Below are positions 1-8,183 of a stretch of DNA of 64,000 nt, piece by piece. Each line of letters opens with the position of its first letter. The stretch's first letter is position 1. Made by a program: the position numbers and the translations under genes. This DNA is from Pseudomonadaceae bacterium. Lineage in GTDB: Bacteria > Pseudomonadota > Gammaproteobacteria > Pseudomonadales > Pseudomonadaceae. The notes below the pieces were generated by a model. It had not been told where the DNA came from and did no database searches. It saw only the letters and a list, made by a program, of their open reading frames with translations. The stretch covers positions 62,001 through 126,000 of the forward strand of contig CAAFUS010000010.1 of assembly GCA_900766265.1 (NCBI GenBank). Direction: 5' to 3'.

Positions 1-1
1 A

Positions 2-1651
2 ATCAACCAGCAGATGGCCCGCATCAGCGAGGAGATGCATCGCCGCAGGCGGGCCGAGGACCGGCTGACCGAACACCTAGGCGCCCTTGAGGCCACGGTC
101 GCGGCGCGGACATCGGCGCTCGAGACCAGCAACGCCCGACTGGTCGCGTCCAACCAGGCGCTCGAAAGCGCCCGCGCCGCAGCGCTTGACATGGCGCAGG
201 CGCGTGCCGCCTTTCTGGCGAGCATGAGCCATGAGATCCGCACGCCGCTCAACGGCCTGCTGGGCATGCTCGGCCTTGCGATGGACGGTCCGCTCACGTC
301 CGAGCAGCGCCAACAGTTGAGCATCGCTCACTCCTCCGGCAACGTGTTGACGGCGCTGCTCAACGATATCCTCGACCTCTCCAAGTTCGAGGCCGGCCAG
401 CTCGAACTCGACTCCATTCCCTTCGACCTAGGCTCGCTGGCCGAGGAAACCGCCAGTTTGCATTCCCAAGCCGCCGCGCCAGGCGTCGAACTCACCTGCC
501 TGGTCTCGCCCGACCTGCCCCCGCTGCTGCTCGGCGATCCCAAGCGCGTGCGCCAGATCATCAGCAACCTGCTATCCAATGCCCTCAAGTTCACCCTGCA
601 GGGTCGGGTCACGCTCGAGGTTCGTCCCGCTGGCAACGGCGTAGTGGTGGTCGTCGACGACACAGGCATCGGCATTCCGGACACGATGCGGGCACGCATC
701 TTCCAGCCCTTCGTCCAGGGCAACTCCGGCGTCAACCGCCAGTTCGGCGGCACCGGCCTCGGGCTGGCCCTGACCCGACAGCTGTGCCAGGCGATGCAAG
801 GCACGCTGGAACTCGACTCGGAACCTGGCCGTGGTGCCCGCTTCAGCGTCAAGCTGCCGCTGCTGCCCAGCCACACCGACAGCCCCCACTTGGACGCGCA
901 CGCCCTGCCCGGGCGCGCCACACTGCTGATCGATCGCGACAGTGGTCTGGCGCGTCTGCTCGAACTGTGGCTACCGGTCTGGGGGCTGCGGCCCAGGTTC
1001 GCCGACCTCGCCGGGATCGACGGGCAGGAGCCGACGATCTTCATTGTTCAGCGCCAGGAAGACGTAGACGCCATTCGAGCCGTCAGCGAGCGCCCGGTCG
1101 CTCTCATTACCGGCTACAGCCATTTTCTCCCGCCCGCCCGGCAGCTGGGGTTGCAGCCCTTCGCGCAGGTGCCCCGGCCCGTCACGCGCGAGACGCTCTA
1201 CCAAAGCCTGCGGGCCCTGCTCGAGCCCGCCGCCTCGGATGCGGCGGAGCGGGACGAGCCGGCCGGGCTTTCTAAGGCCGAGCGCATGCGCGTCCTGCTG
1301 GTGGAGGACAACCCCGTCAACCAGATGGTCGCCAAGGGCATGCTGACCAAGCTCGGCTATGACGTGGTGCTCGCCGCCCATGGAGCAGAAGCCTTGCAGC
1401 AGCTGCATTGCGAGCCGCTCGACCTGGTGCTCATGGACTGCAACATGCCGGTGATGGATGGCTACGAGGCCAGCCTGGAGATCCGCCGCTGCGGTCGCTG
1501 GCCGGACCTGCCGATCATCGCGCTGACCGCCAACGCACTGCCCGAGGATCGCGACCGCTGCAAGGCTGCGGGGATGAACGACTACCTCGCCAAGCCGTTC
1601 CGCCAGAGCGAGCTCGGCGAACTGCTCGGCCAGTGGCTGCCGGTGCCCTGA
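2..1651 (+). CDS. Hybrid sensor histidine kinase / response regulator, 5' end outside window (SagS-like)
   Basis: Signal-transducing hybrid kinase. The frame is open to the window edge (the codons before the first ATG at 14 read I-N-Q-Q), so the sensory N-terminus is missing. Numbering from that ATG: a charged coiled-coil linker (about 1-60), a HisKA dimerisation domain with the H-box SMSHEIRTPL (phospho-accepting His about 73), a HATPase domain with DDTGIGIP and GGTGLGLALT, a degenerate receiver-like linker, and a C-terminal receiver domain whose phospho-acceptor is Asp about 475 in MDCNMPVMDG. No Hpt domain is present, so phosphate is probably passed to a separate HptB-type protein. The neighbours (glutathione peroxidase, msrB, aminotransferase, htpX, tpm) match what I recall of the P. 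aeruginosa sagS region, which is the main reason for the SagS suggestion. Family is certain; orthology is inferred. Confidence 0.85.
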   Translation: MNQQMARISEEMHRRRRAEDRLTEHLGALEATVAARTSALETSNARLVASNQALESARAAALDMAQARAAFLASMSHEIRTPLNGLLGMLGLAMDGPLTSEQRQQLSIAHSSGNVLTALLNDILDLSKFEAGQLELDSIPFDLGSLAEETASLHSQAAAPGVELTCLVSPDLPPLLLGDPKRVRQIISNLLSNALKFTLQGRVTLEVRPAGNGVVVVVDDTGIGIPDTMRARIFQPFVQGNSGVNRQFGGTGLGLALTRQLCQAMQGTLELDSEPGRGARFSVKLPLLPSHTDSPHLDAHALPGRATLLIDRDSGLARLLELWLPVWGLRPRFADLAGIDGQEPTIFIVQRQEDVDAIRAVSERPVALITGYSHFLPPARQLGLQPFAQVPRPVTRETLYQSLRALLEPAASDAAERDEPAGLSKAERMRVLLVEDNPVNQMVAKGMLTKLGYDVVLAAHGAEALQQLHCEPLDLVLMDCNMPVMDGYEASLEIRRCGRWPDLPIIALTANALPEDRDRCKAAGMNDYLAKPFRQSELGELLGQWLPVP

Positions 1652-1658
1652 GCCGCGG

Positions 1659-2147
1659 TCACGCCCCCAGCATCCGCTGGATCTCCTGGCGCAGCGCCTG
1701 CGGCTTGGTGGTCGGGGCGAAGCGTTTGACTGCCGAGCCGTCTCCCGCGACCAGGAACTTGGTGAAGTTCCACTTGATCGCCTTGCTTCCGAGCAGGCCG
1801 GGCGCACGTTTCTTGAGCTGGGTGAACAGGGGATGCGCCTGGTCGCCGTTCACCTCGACCTTGGCGAACAGCGGGAAACTGACACCGAAGTTGAGCGCGC
1901 AGAACTGCCCGATCTGGGCCTCGTCGCCGGGCTCCTGATGGCCGAACTGGTTGCAGGGAAAGCCCGCCACTACCAGCCCCCGATCAGCAAACTCCCTCCA
2001 GAGCGCTTCGAGACCCTGATACTGCGGGGTGAAGCCGCACTGGCTCGCGGTATTGACCACCAGCAGCGCCCGGGCACCGAACTGGCCCAGGGTTTTGCGT
2101 TGGCCATCGAGCGTCACGCAGGGAATGTCCAATAAGGGATCGGCCAT
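1659..2147 (-). CDS. Glutathione peroxidase family protein
   Basis: Thiol peroxidase of the glutathione peroxidase fold (162 aa), reducing hydrogen or organic peroxides, in bacteria often with thioredoxin. Catalytic Cys37 lies in NTASQCGFTP, where animal enzymes have selenocysteine. The FPCNQFGHQEPG motif supplies the conserved Gln, and KWNFTKFLV supplies the Trp/Asn of the catalytic tetrad. The ATG at 2147 (MADPLLDIPC) was chosen because a longer reading would run into msrB and the family begins near this point. The start lies 26 bases after the msrB stop, so the two antioxidant genes probably form one operon. In P. aeruginosa, as I recall it, a MarR-type regulator (ospR) lies between the sensor kinase and this gene; here the gap is only 7 bases. 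Confidence 0.9.
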   Translation of the reverse strand: MADPLLDIPCVTLDGQRKTLGQFGARALLVVNTASQCGFTPQYQGLEALWREFADRGLVVAGFPCNQFGHQEPGDEAQIGQFCALNFGVSFPLFAKVEVNGDQAHPLFTQLKKRAPGLLGSKAIKWNFTKFLVAGDGSAVKRFAPTTKPQALRQEIQRMLGA

Positions 2148-2173
2148 GGCGGTGTCCAGGCAAAGGAGTCGGA

Positions 2174-2572
2174 TTACGCTTGGTGGGGTTTCAGGTCCAG
2201 CGAAGCGGAGTTGATGCAGTAGCGCAGGCCCGTCGGTTTCGGGCCGTCGGGAAAGACGTGCCCCAGGTGGGCGTCGCAGCGCGCGCATTTGACTTCGATG
2301 CGGTGCATGCCGTGGCTGAAATCGTCCTTGCTGGCGATCGCGGTATCGCTGACTGGCTGAAAGTAGCTCGGCCAGCCGCTGCCTGAATCGAACTTGGCGT
2401 CGGAGTCGAACAAGGGCGCGTCACAACAGGCGCAGTGATAGACCCCCGGCGTCTTGGTGTCGTTGTACTTGCCGCTGAAGGGGCGCTCGGTGCCGCCCAG
2501 GCGGCAGATGTGGAACTGCTCGTCCGGCAGCTCTTCGCGCCAGGTCTCCAGGGGTTTTTCAAGCTTGTCCAT
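2174..2572 (-). CDS. msrB: Peptide-methionine (R)-S-oxide reductase MsrB
   Basis: Repairs oxidised methionine by reducing the R-epimer of methionine sulfoxide in proteins. The 132-aa product is full length for a single-domain MsrB. Two CxxC pairs (C47/C50 in HCACCDAPLF and the pair in KCARCDAHLGHVF) form the structural zinc site. The catalytic Cys119 is in RYCINSASL. SGSGWPSY is the conserved substrate-pocket motif. It has no signal peptide, so it is cytoplasmic. It is transcribed ahead of the glutathione peroxidase gene and divergently from alaA, with 190 bases between. Confidence 0.95.
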   Translation of the reverse strand: MDKLEKPLETWREELPDEQFHICRLGGTERPFSGKYNDTKTPGVYHCACCDAPLFDSDAKFDSGSGWPSYFQPVSDTAIASKDDFSHGMHRIEVKCARCDAHLGHVFPDGPKPTGLRYCINSASLDLKPHQA

Positions 2573-2762
2573 TGGTACACCTCATGGGCTGCAAAAAGGC
2601 CGATCTGTACCTTTTCCGGTGATCGGGCCGCACGTATGATGCGGACCTCTTGGACGCTTAGTCTGGCAGCAGGGTTTCACCCTGCCAAGGCGCAGGAACC
2701 CACGCCAGGCCCACCTGCATTCGTCAGGACGCGGCGCTGCTCACATCAGGACACTCAGGATC

Positions 2763-3974
2763 ATGCAGGTCAGCAAATCGAACAAGCTCGCCAATGTCTG
2801 CTACGACATCCGTGGGCCCGTGCTCAAGCACGCCAAACGCCTGGAAGAGGAAGGTCATCGCATCCTCAAGCTGAACATCGGCAACCCGGCGCCGTTCGGT
2901 TTCGAAGCCCCGGAGGAGATCCTCCAGGACGTGATCCGCAACCTGCCTACCGCCCAAGGCTACAGTGACTCCAAGGGCCTGTTCAGTGCCCGCAAGGCAG
3001 TCATGCAGTACTACCAGCAGAAGCAGGTCGAGGGGATCGGCATCGAGGATATCTACCTCGGCAACGGCGTCTCCGAACTGATCGTGATGAGCATGCAGGC
3101 GCTGCTCAACAACGGTGACGAGGTGCTGATCCCGGCGCCCGACTATCCCCTGTGGACGGCGGCGGTCAGCCTCGCCGGCGGCAAGCCGGTGCATTACCTG
3201 TGCGACGAGCAGGCCAACTGGTGGCCCGACCTGGACGACATCAAGGCGAAGATTACGCCCAACACCAAGGCGATGGTCATCATCAACCCGAACAACCCGA
3301 CCGGTGCGGTGTATTCGAAGGAAGTCCTCGAAGGCATGGTCGAACTGGCACGCCAGCACAACCTGGTGCTGTTCTCCGACGAGATCTACGACAAGATCCT
3401 CTACGACGAAGCCGTCCACATCTCCACCGCCTCCCTCGCGCCCGATGTGCTGTGCCTGACCTTCAATGGACTGTCCAAATCCTATCGCGTGGCTGGCTTC
3501 CGCTCTGGCTGGGTCGCGATCTCCGGCCCCAAGCAGCGCGCGCAGAGCTACATCGAAGGCATCGACATCCTGGCCAACATGCGCCTGTGCGCCAACGTGC
3601 CGAGTCAGCATGCGATCCAGACCGCCCTGGGTGGCTATCAGAGCATCAACGACCTCGTATTGCCGCAGGGTCGCCTGCTGGAGCAGCGCAACCGCACCTG
3701 GGAACTGCTCAACGACATTCCCGGGGTCAGCTGCGTCAAGCCAATGGGTGCGTTGTACGCCTTCCCGAAGATCGACATGAAGGTCTGCCCGATCCACAAC
3801 GATGAGAAATTCGTCCTCGACCTGCTGCTGTCCGAAAAGCTGCTGATCGTGCAGGGCACGGCCTTCAACTGGCCATGGCCGGATCACTTCCGCGTGGTCA
3901 CGCTGCCTCGGGTCGATGATCTCGAGCAGGCAATCGGCCGCATCGGCAGCTTCCTCAAGACCTATCGGCAGTGA
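2763..3974 (+). CDS. alaA: Pyridoxal-phosphate aminotransferase, AlaA type (glutamate-pyruvate transaminase)
   Basis: Class I/II PLP aminotransferase of 403 aa. The N-terminus (SNKLANVCYDIRGPVLKHAK) is characteristic of the AlaA/YfbQ branch, which makes alanine from pyruvate and glutamate. NPNNPTGAVYS, the SDEIYDKI aspartate that contacts the pyridine nitrogen, and the Schiff-base lysine (about K239) in NGLSKSYRVAGFRSGW are all intact. The ATG at 2763 follows CAGGATC at a suitable distance. It is followed after 7 bases by a small conserved gene on the same strand, suggesting co-transcription. Confidence 0.92.
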   Translation: MQVSKSNKLANVCYDIRGPVLKHAKRLEEEGHRILKLNIGNPAPFGFEAPEEILQDVIRNLPTAQGYSDSKGLFSARKAVMQYYQQKQVEGIGIEDIYLGNGVSELIVMSMQALLNNGDEVLIPAPDYPLWTAAVSLAGGKPVHYLCDEQANWWPDLDDIKAKITPNTKAMVIINPNNPTGAVYSKEVLEGMVELARQHNLVLFSDEIYDKILYDEAVHISTASLAPDVLCLTFNGLSKSYRVAGFRSGWVAISGPKQRAQSYIEGIDILANMRLCANVPSQHAIQTALGGYQSINDLVLPQGRLLEQRNRTWELLNDIPGVSCVKPMGALYAFPKIDMKVCPIHNDEKFVLDLLLSEKLLIVQGTAFNWPWPDHFRVVTLPRVDDLEQAIGRIGSFLKTYRQ

Positions 3975-3981
3975 CCTGTCG

Positions 3982-4437
3982 ATGGATTTGCAGATCGATG
4001 ATTTCTACAAGGATGCGGCGTCCGGCCTGCTGATGCTTTACCAGGCGTTTCCCCGCAAGGTGGCGCTCTATGTCGAGGACCTGATCGGGCGGGAAGAGCC
4101 CGACGAGTTCGGCTTGCCGAGCAAGCGTCATCAAAGCTGCCTTAGCGCCCTGCTCTGGCTCGCCGACGAAGGCTACCTGCGCTACGAGACGACCATCCAG
4201 TTCCTGGCGCTCGACCAGGCCGTGCTGACCGAAAAGGGCTTCATGCGCCTGACCCGTAGCGTTCCCCACCTGTCGGCCGAAGCCGACCTGCCTGCCAGCG
4301 TCAGGCGCGTTCAAGGCACCCTCGCCTATCAATTGCGCGACGCGCTCAAGAGCGGGCATGGCGAACGCCTTGCCCGACTCACCCGGCACCTTTTCGAGAG
4401 TGCCTCCAACACCGCCGGCAGCCCCGTTGCGCACTAG
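3982..4437 (+). CDS. Conserved hypothetical protein between alaA and htpX
   Basis: A 151-aa soluble protein with no signal peptide or membrane segment. I do not recognise a named domain. It is rich in helices and carries short stretches (ASGLLMLYQAFPRKVALYVEDLIG; LSALLWLADEGYLRYETTIQF; LTEKGFMRLTRSVP) that look like a winged-helix-type fold, but this is only an impression. Start ATG 4 bases inside the alaA-proximal gap (MDLQIDDFY); an in-frame upstream start would overlap alaA. Position between an aminotransferase and htpX is conserved in Pseudomonas as far as I recall. Function unknown. Confidence 0.75.
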   Translation: MDLQIDDFYKDAASGLLMLYQAFPRKVALYVEDLIGREEPDEFGLPSKRHQSCLSALLWLADEGYLRYETTIQFLALDQAVLTEKGFMRLTRSVPHLSAEADLPASVRRVQGTLAYQLRDALKSGHGERLARLTRHLFESASNTAGSPVAH

Positions 4438-4462
4438 CGACACAGCTTGAAATAGTCGCCGG

Positions 4463-4489
4463 GTTGAATACCCCCGGGGCTCCCCTTAT
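4463..4489 (+). promoter_or_regulatory. Probable sigma-32 (RpoH) heat-shock promoter for htpX
   Basis: GTTGAAT at 4463-4469 and CCCCTTAT at 4482-4489 are 12 bases apart. They match the RpoH consensus CTTGAAA, 11-16 bases, CCCCATNT at nearly every position. The -10 element ends 47 bases before the htpX ATG at 4537. htpX is a known stress gene, which makes the match biologically sensible. A second CTTGAAA lies at 4446-4452 but its spacing to the C-run is longer (18). Confidence 0.6.
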
Positions 4490-4536
4490 ATACGCGGCAG
4501 AGCAAACCGCCCCGCGTTTAGGAGACCGTTTTACCC

Positions 4537-5424
4537 ATGATGCGCATTGTGCTGTTCCTGGCGACCAACCTGGCCATCCTGCTGATCGCCAGCATTACCC
4601 TGAGCCTGCTGGGCTTCGGCGGTTACATGACGCCGGACCGCACGGGGCTGGATCTTCAGCAGCTGCTGATCTTCTGCGCCGTGTTCGGCTTCGCGGGTTC
4701 GTTCATCTCGCTGTTCCTGTCCAAATGGATGGCGAAGATGAGCACCCGGACGGAGATCATCAGCCAACCGCGCACCCGCCACGAACAGTGGCTGCTGCAG
4801 ACCGTCGAGCAGCTGTCCCGCGAAGCTGGCATCAAGATGCCGGAAGTCGGGATTTTCCCAGCCCACGAGGCCAACGCCTTCGCGACCGGCTGGAACAAGA
4901 ACGATGCCCTCGTCGCGGTCAGCCAGGGTCTGCTGGAGCGCTTCTCACCCGATGAAGTAAAGGCGGTCCTGGCCCACGAGATCGGCCACGTCGCCAACGG
5001 CGACATGGTCACCCTGGCGTTGATCCAGGGCGTGGTGAACACCTTCGTGATGTTCTTCGCACGCATCGTCGGCCACTTCGTCGACCGCATCCTGCTGAAG
5101 AACGAGGAAGGCCATGGCATCGGCTTCTACGTCGCGACCTTCGTGGCGGAAATGATGCTCGGTCTGCTGGCGACCATCATCGTCATGTGGTTCTCGCGCA
5201 AACGCGAATTCCGTGCCGACGATGCCGGTGCTCGCCTGGCCGGCACCGGCGCGATGATCGGTGCACTGCAGCGGCTGCGCGCCGAACAGGGTCTGCCGGT
5301 GAACATGCCCGACAGCCTGACCGCCTTCGGCATCAATGCCGCCAAGAAGTCGGGCCTGGCCGGTCTGTTCATGAGCCACCCGCCGCTGGAGGAGCGCATC
5401 GAGGCGCTGCGTCGCCGCGGCTGA
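4537..5424 (+). CDS. htpX: Membrane-bound zinc metalloprotease HtpX
   Basis: Inner-membrane protease that degrades damaged membrane proteins. The 295-aa length is typical. Two N-terminal hydrophobic segments (about 5-25 and 35-55) precede the cytoplasmic catalytic domain. HExxH is at about 147-151 (LAHEIGHVANGD), followed by two more hydrophobic segments, and the third zinc ligand is Glu about 224 in REFRADDAGA. GAGACCGTTTT precedes the ATG. A likely RpoH promoter lies immediately upstream and an intrinsic terminator just downstream, so it is probably monocistronic and stress-induced. Confidence 0.95.
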   Translation: MMRIVLFLATNLAILLIASITLSLLGFGGYMTPDRTGLDLQQLLIFCAVFGFAGSFISLFLSKWMAKMSTRTEIISQPRTRHEQWLLQTVEQLSREAGIKMPEVGIFPAHEANAFATGWNKNDALVAVSQGLLERFSPDEVKAVLAHEIGHVANGDMVTLALIQGVVNTFVMFFARIVGHFVDRILLKNEEGHGIGFYVATFVAEMMLGLLATIIVMWFSRKREFRADDAGARLAGTGAMIGALQRLRAEQGLPVNMPDSLTAFGINAAKKSGLAGLFMSHPPLEERIEALRRRG

Positions 5425-5438
5425 GCGAGCGAAACGGC

Positions 5439-5467
5439 AAAAGGGCGACGCAAGTCGCCCTTTTTGT
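5439..5467 (+). terminator. Intrinsic terminator after htpX
   Basis: Perfect 7-bp stem GGGCGAC / GTCGCCC (5443-5449, 5454-5460) with loop GCAA, followed by TTTTTGTTT. It begins 18 bases after the htpX stop. The same 7-bp stem reappears in the terminator at 21677-21705. Confidence 0.9.
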
Positions 5468-5507
5468 TTGTCTATCGTTCGTCATTCAGATCCCACAAGG
5501 AAACCCC

Positions 5508-6155
5508 ATGCGCCCAATCGCCGTCATTGCACTGAGCCTTCTGATGCTTTCAGGCTGCCAGAGCGCCTACTACTCGGCCATGGAAAAGGCCGGCGTCCAC
5601 AAGCGCGACATCCTCGTCGACCGGGTGGGCGATGCGCGCGATTCGCAGCAGCAGGCCAAGGAGCAGTTCAAGGACGCGCTGGAACACTACCGCAGCGTAG
5701 TGCAGGTCCAGGGTGGCGAGCTGGAAAAGCGCTACGAGGCGCTGGACCGCGAGTACCAGGCCAGCGAGAGCAGCGCGCGCACCGTTCGTGCACGCATCCA
5801 GGCCGTCGAAGACGTGGCCGACGCTCTGTTCAAGGAGTGGGATCAGGAGCTCAAGCAATACAGCAACAAGAGCCTGCGTGATGCCAGCGCCAAGGAGCTG
5901 TCCCGTACCCGTGCCGAGTACCGCACCCTGCTGCAGCGCATGAAGGCTGCGGAAAAGCGCATCGATCCGGTGCTGGACGTGCTTCGCGATCAGGTGCTGT
6001 TCCTCAAGCACAACCTCAACGCCCGGGCGATCAGCTCGCTGCATGGCGAATACCAGACGCTGCAGACCAACGTCGACCAATTACTCGCCGACATGCAGCG
6101 GGCCATCGATGAAGCGGACGTCTTCATCCGCCGCCTGCAGGCGGCCAACGACTAG
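5508..6155 (+). CDS. DUF2959-type lipoprotein, coiled-coil
   Basis: A 215-aa protein with a lipoprotein signal peptide: hydrophobic core IAVIALSLLMLSG and lipobox LSGC with the lipidated Cys17. The mature part is almost wholly charged alpha-helix (heptad-rich, about 40-205), as in the DUF2959 family of periplasmic coiled-coil lipoproteins. The residue after the Cys is Gln, not Asp, so outer-membrane sorting is expected. The start ATG is preceded by AAGGA at 6 bases. The gene ends in a convergent overlap with tpm: the two stop codons share CTAG. Molecular function unknown. Confidence 0.85.
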   Translation: MRPIAVIALSLLMLSGCQSAYYSAMEKAGVHKRDILVDRVGDARDSQQQAKEQFKDALEHYRSVVQVQGGELEKRYEALDREYQASESSARTVRARIQAVEDVADALFKEWDQELKQYSNKSLRDASAKELSRTRAEYRTLLQRMKAAEKRIDPVLDVLRDQVLFLKHNLNARAISSLHGEYQTLQTNVDQLLADMQRAIDEADVFIRRLQAAND

Positions 6156-6805
6156 TCCTTGAGCAGGCGGAAAACGCTTTCCCGCAGCCAGGACACCCCG
6201 CGCTGGTGGAACTTGAGGTTTTCACCCAGGACATCGGCCTGTGCCAGTCGTTCGGGCTGCCACTGCCCCAGCAGCGCACGAACTTCGGCATCAGGCACCG
6301 CGAACGGCGGGCCGTCCATCTGGAGCTGATCGTAATCGAGCGTCACCAGCAACCCCCGGGTGCCGCGCGGCAAGTGCTGCGTCAGGTGTTCGGCATAGCG
6401 CCGGCGCATCTCGGCCGGCAAGGCGATCAGCGCGGCGCGGTCATAGCACGCACGGCAACCGGCCAGGTCCTCGGCAGTCAGATCGAAGAAATCGCCACAC
6501 CAGATCTCGATGGCCCCGGCCTGGAAAACCTCGAATGCGCCCTGTCGCCTCGCCGAGGGCGCCAACCGATGCTCGTCGAAGAACGCATCGACCGCCGTCC
6601 GCGCGAGCTCCACCCCCATGACGCCGAACCCCTGCGACGCCAGCCAGGCGAGATCCAGGCTCTTGCCGCACAGTGGCACCAGCACCCGACTGCCCTGGGG
6701 CAGCTGCATTCCGGGCCAGTGGGAAACCAGGTATGGATTGACGCGATCCAGGTGAAACCCGATCTGTTGCTGCGCCCAGCGCGCCAGCCAGAAATCTGCC
6801 TGCAC
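6152..6805 (-). CDS. tpm: Thiopurine S-methyltransferase
   Basis: SAM-dependent methyltransferase of 217 aa. In pseudomonads Tpm methylates selenium and tellurium oxyanions as well as thiopurines. WLARWAQQQIGFH near the N-terminus and the SAM-binding VLVPLCGKSLDLAWLA are family signatures. YDRAALIALP and the LVTLDYDQ motif follow. No signal peptide. It is divergent from the nasST unit, whose sigma-54 promoter lies in the 145-base gap. Its stop codon overlaps the stop of the convergent lipoprotein gene. Confidence 0.93.
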   Translation of the reverse strand: MQADFWLARWAQQQIGFHLDRVNPYLVSHWPGMQLPQGSRVLVPLCGKSLDLAWLASQGFGVMGVELARTAVDAFFDEHRLAPSARRQGAFEVFQAGAIEIWCGDFFDLTAEDLAGCRACYDRAALIALPAEMRRRYAEHLTQHLPRGTRGLLVTLDYDQLQMDGPPFAVPDAEVRALLGQWQPERLAQADVLGENLKFHQRGVSWLRESVFRLLKD

Positions 6806-6887
6806 GAGTGATCCCCTGTGTTTGATAATCGACCGAGCTTAGCAAAGCCCACTTACAACGCCGGGGCGCAACCTTAAGCAGAGGTAC

Positions 6888-6903
6888 TGGCACGCTGCTT
6901 GCT
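6888..6903 (+). promoter_or_regulatory. Sigma-54 (-24/-12) promoter for nasST
   Basis: TGGCAC (6888-6893), five bases, TTGCT (6899-6903) matches the RpoN consensus TGGCAC-N5-TTGCW at every defined position. Transcription would start near 6914, giving a leader of about 37 bases before the nasS ATG at 6951. No hexaloop hairpins or terminator are visible in that leader, unlike the three downstream nitrate units. Confidence 0.8.
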
Positions 6904-6950
6904 GGTAGCTGGCACACGTGGCAAGTAATCGAAAAGGCAGATCCGACAGC

Positions 6951-8168
6951 ATGACCGACTCGCAAGACAACTCCCGGAGTGATGCGCTGGCCTGGGTAGC
7001 CGGCAGCGATGCGCCGGAAAAACCCGTCGTTAACCTGGGTTTCATGGCACTGACCGATGCCGCGTCGGTCATCGTCGCGGCCACCCAGGACTTCGCCCGC
7101 CCCTACGGCCTGACCCTCAACCTGCAGCGGCAATCGTCATGGTCCGGCCTGCGCGACAAGCTCGTCGACGGGCAGCTGGACGCGGCGCACGCGCTGTACG
7201 GCCTGATCTACGCGACTCACCTGGGCATCGGCGGACGGGCACCGACGGACATGGCGGTACTGATGGGGCTGGCGCAGAACGGCCAGAGCCTCAACCTCTC
7301 GACCGAACTCAGGCGGACCGGGGTCGTCGATGCCGCGACGCTGCGCGCCCGTGTCGCCAGTGGCGAGCCGCTGACCCTGGCGCAGACCTTCCCCACCGGC
7401 ACCCATGCGCTGTGGCTCTACTACTGGCTTGCCGCCCATGGCATCCATCCGCTGCAGGACGTCCGCACGGTCGTGGTCCCGCCTGCGCAGATGGTCGACC
7501 ATCTGCGCGCCGGCCGGATCGACGGGTTCTGCGCCGGCGAGCCCTGGGGGGCGCAGGCCATCGCCGAAGGCACCGGCTTCACCCTGGCGACCACCCAGTC
7601 GATCTGGCCGGACCATCCGGAGAAGGTCCTCGGCTGCACCCGCGCGTTCGTCGAGCAGTACCCGAACGCCGCCCGGGCGTTGGTCATGGCGATTCTCGAA
7701 GCGAGCCGCTTCATCGCCGCCAGCGAGGAAAATCGCCGCAGCACGGCGCAGCTGATCAGTGGCCACGACTACGTCGGCGCGCCGCTGGCAGCCGTCGAGG
7801 CGCGCTTTCTAGGCAACTACGAGGACGGCTTGGGCAATGCCTGGCGCGACGCCCACGCGCTTCGCTTCTTCGCCGACGGCCAGGTGAACATGCCCTACCA
7901 CTCCGACGGCCTCTGGTTCATGACCCAGTTTCGCCGCTGGGGCCTGCTGCGCGACGATCCCGACTACCTGGGCGTCGCTAGCCGGATCCAGCAGAGCGCG
8001 CTCTACCGCGAGGCCGCGGCGGCGCTGGGCATCGAGGTGCCCGCCGCGATCATGCGCCGCTCCACCCTGATGGACGGTAGTGTCTGGGACGGCTCCGACC
8101 CCGGCGCGTACGCCCGCAGCTTCGCACTGCACGCGCTCACCGCCCCTACCCCAACCACTGCCCTCTGA
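6951..8168 (+). CDS. nasS: Nitrate/nitrite sensor NasS (NrtA-like, cytoplasmic)
   Basis: A 405-aa protein closely similar along its whole length to the nitrate-binding protein encoded at 9149-10432 (shared QTFPT, MWLYYWL-like, GFC.GEPWGA, IWPDHPEKVLG, FLTQFRRWGL-like motifs). It lacks the Tat signal that the transporter component carries, starting directly with MTDSQDNSRS. That combination defines NasS, the cytoplasmic nitrate sensor that sequesters NasT when nitrate is absent. The ATG at 6951 was chosen over an upstream in-frame GTG (6918) because it follows the promoter and matches where homology begins. nasT follows after 15 bases. The paralogue pair suggests duplication of a binding protein followed by loss of export. 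Confidence 0.92.
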   Translation: MTDSQDNSRSDALAWVAGSDAPEKPVVNLGFMALTDAASVIVAATQDFARPYGLTLNLQRQSSWSGLRDKLVDGQLDAAHALYGLIYATHLGIGGRAPTDMAVLMGLAQNGQSLNLSTELRRTGVVDAATLRARVASGEPLTLAQTFPTGTHALWLYYWLAAHGIHPLQDVRTVVVPPAQMVDHLRAGRIDGFCAGEPWGAQAIAEGTGFTLATTQSIWPDHPEKVLGCTRAFVEQYPNAARALVMAILEASRFIAASEENRRSTAQLISGHDYVGAPLAAVEARFLGNYEDGLGNAWRDAHALRFFADGQVNMPYHSDGLWFMTQFRRWGLLRDDPDYLGVASRIQQSALYREAAAALGIEVPAAIMRRSTLMDGSVWDGSDPGAYARSFALHALTAPTPTTAL

Positions 8169-8183
8169 CCCAGGACACTGCCC

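Noticed and set aside
6893..6925. A second sigma-54-like site, TGGCAC at about 6909, near the nasS promoter
   Set aside because: The expected TTGC at the -12 position is absent (GCAAG), whereas the site at 6888-6903 is complete.
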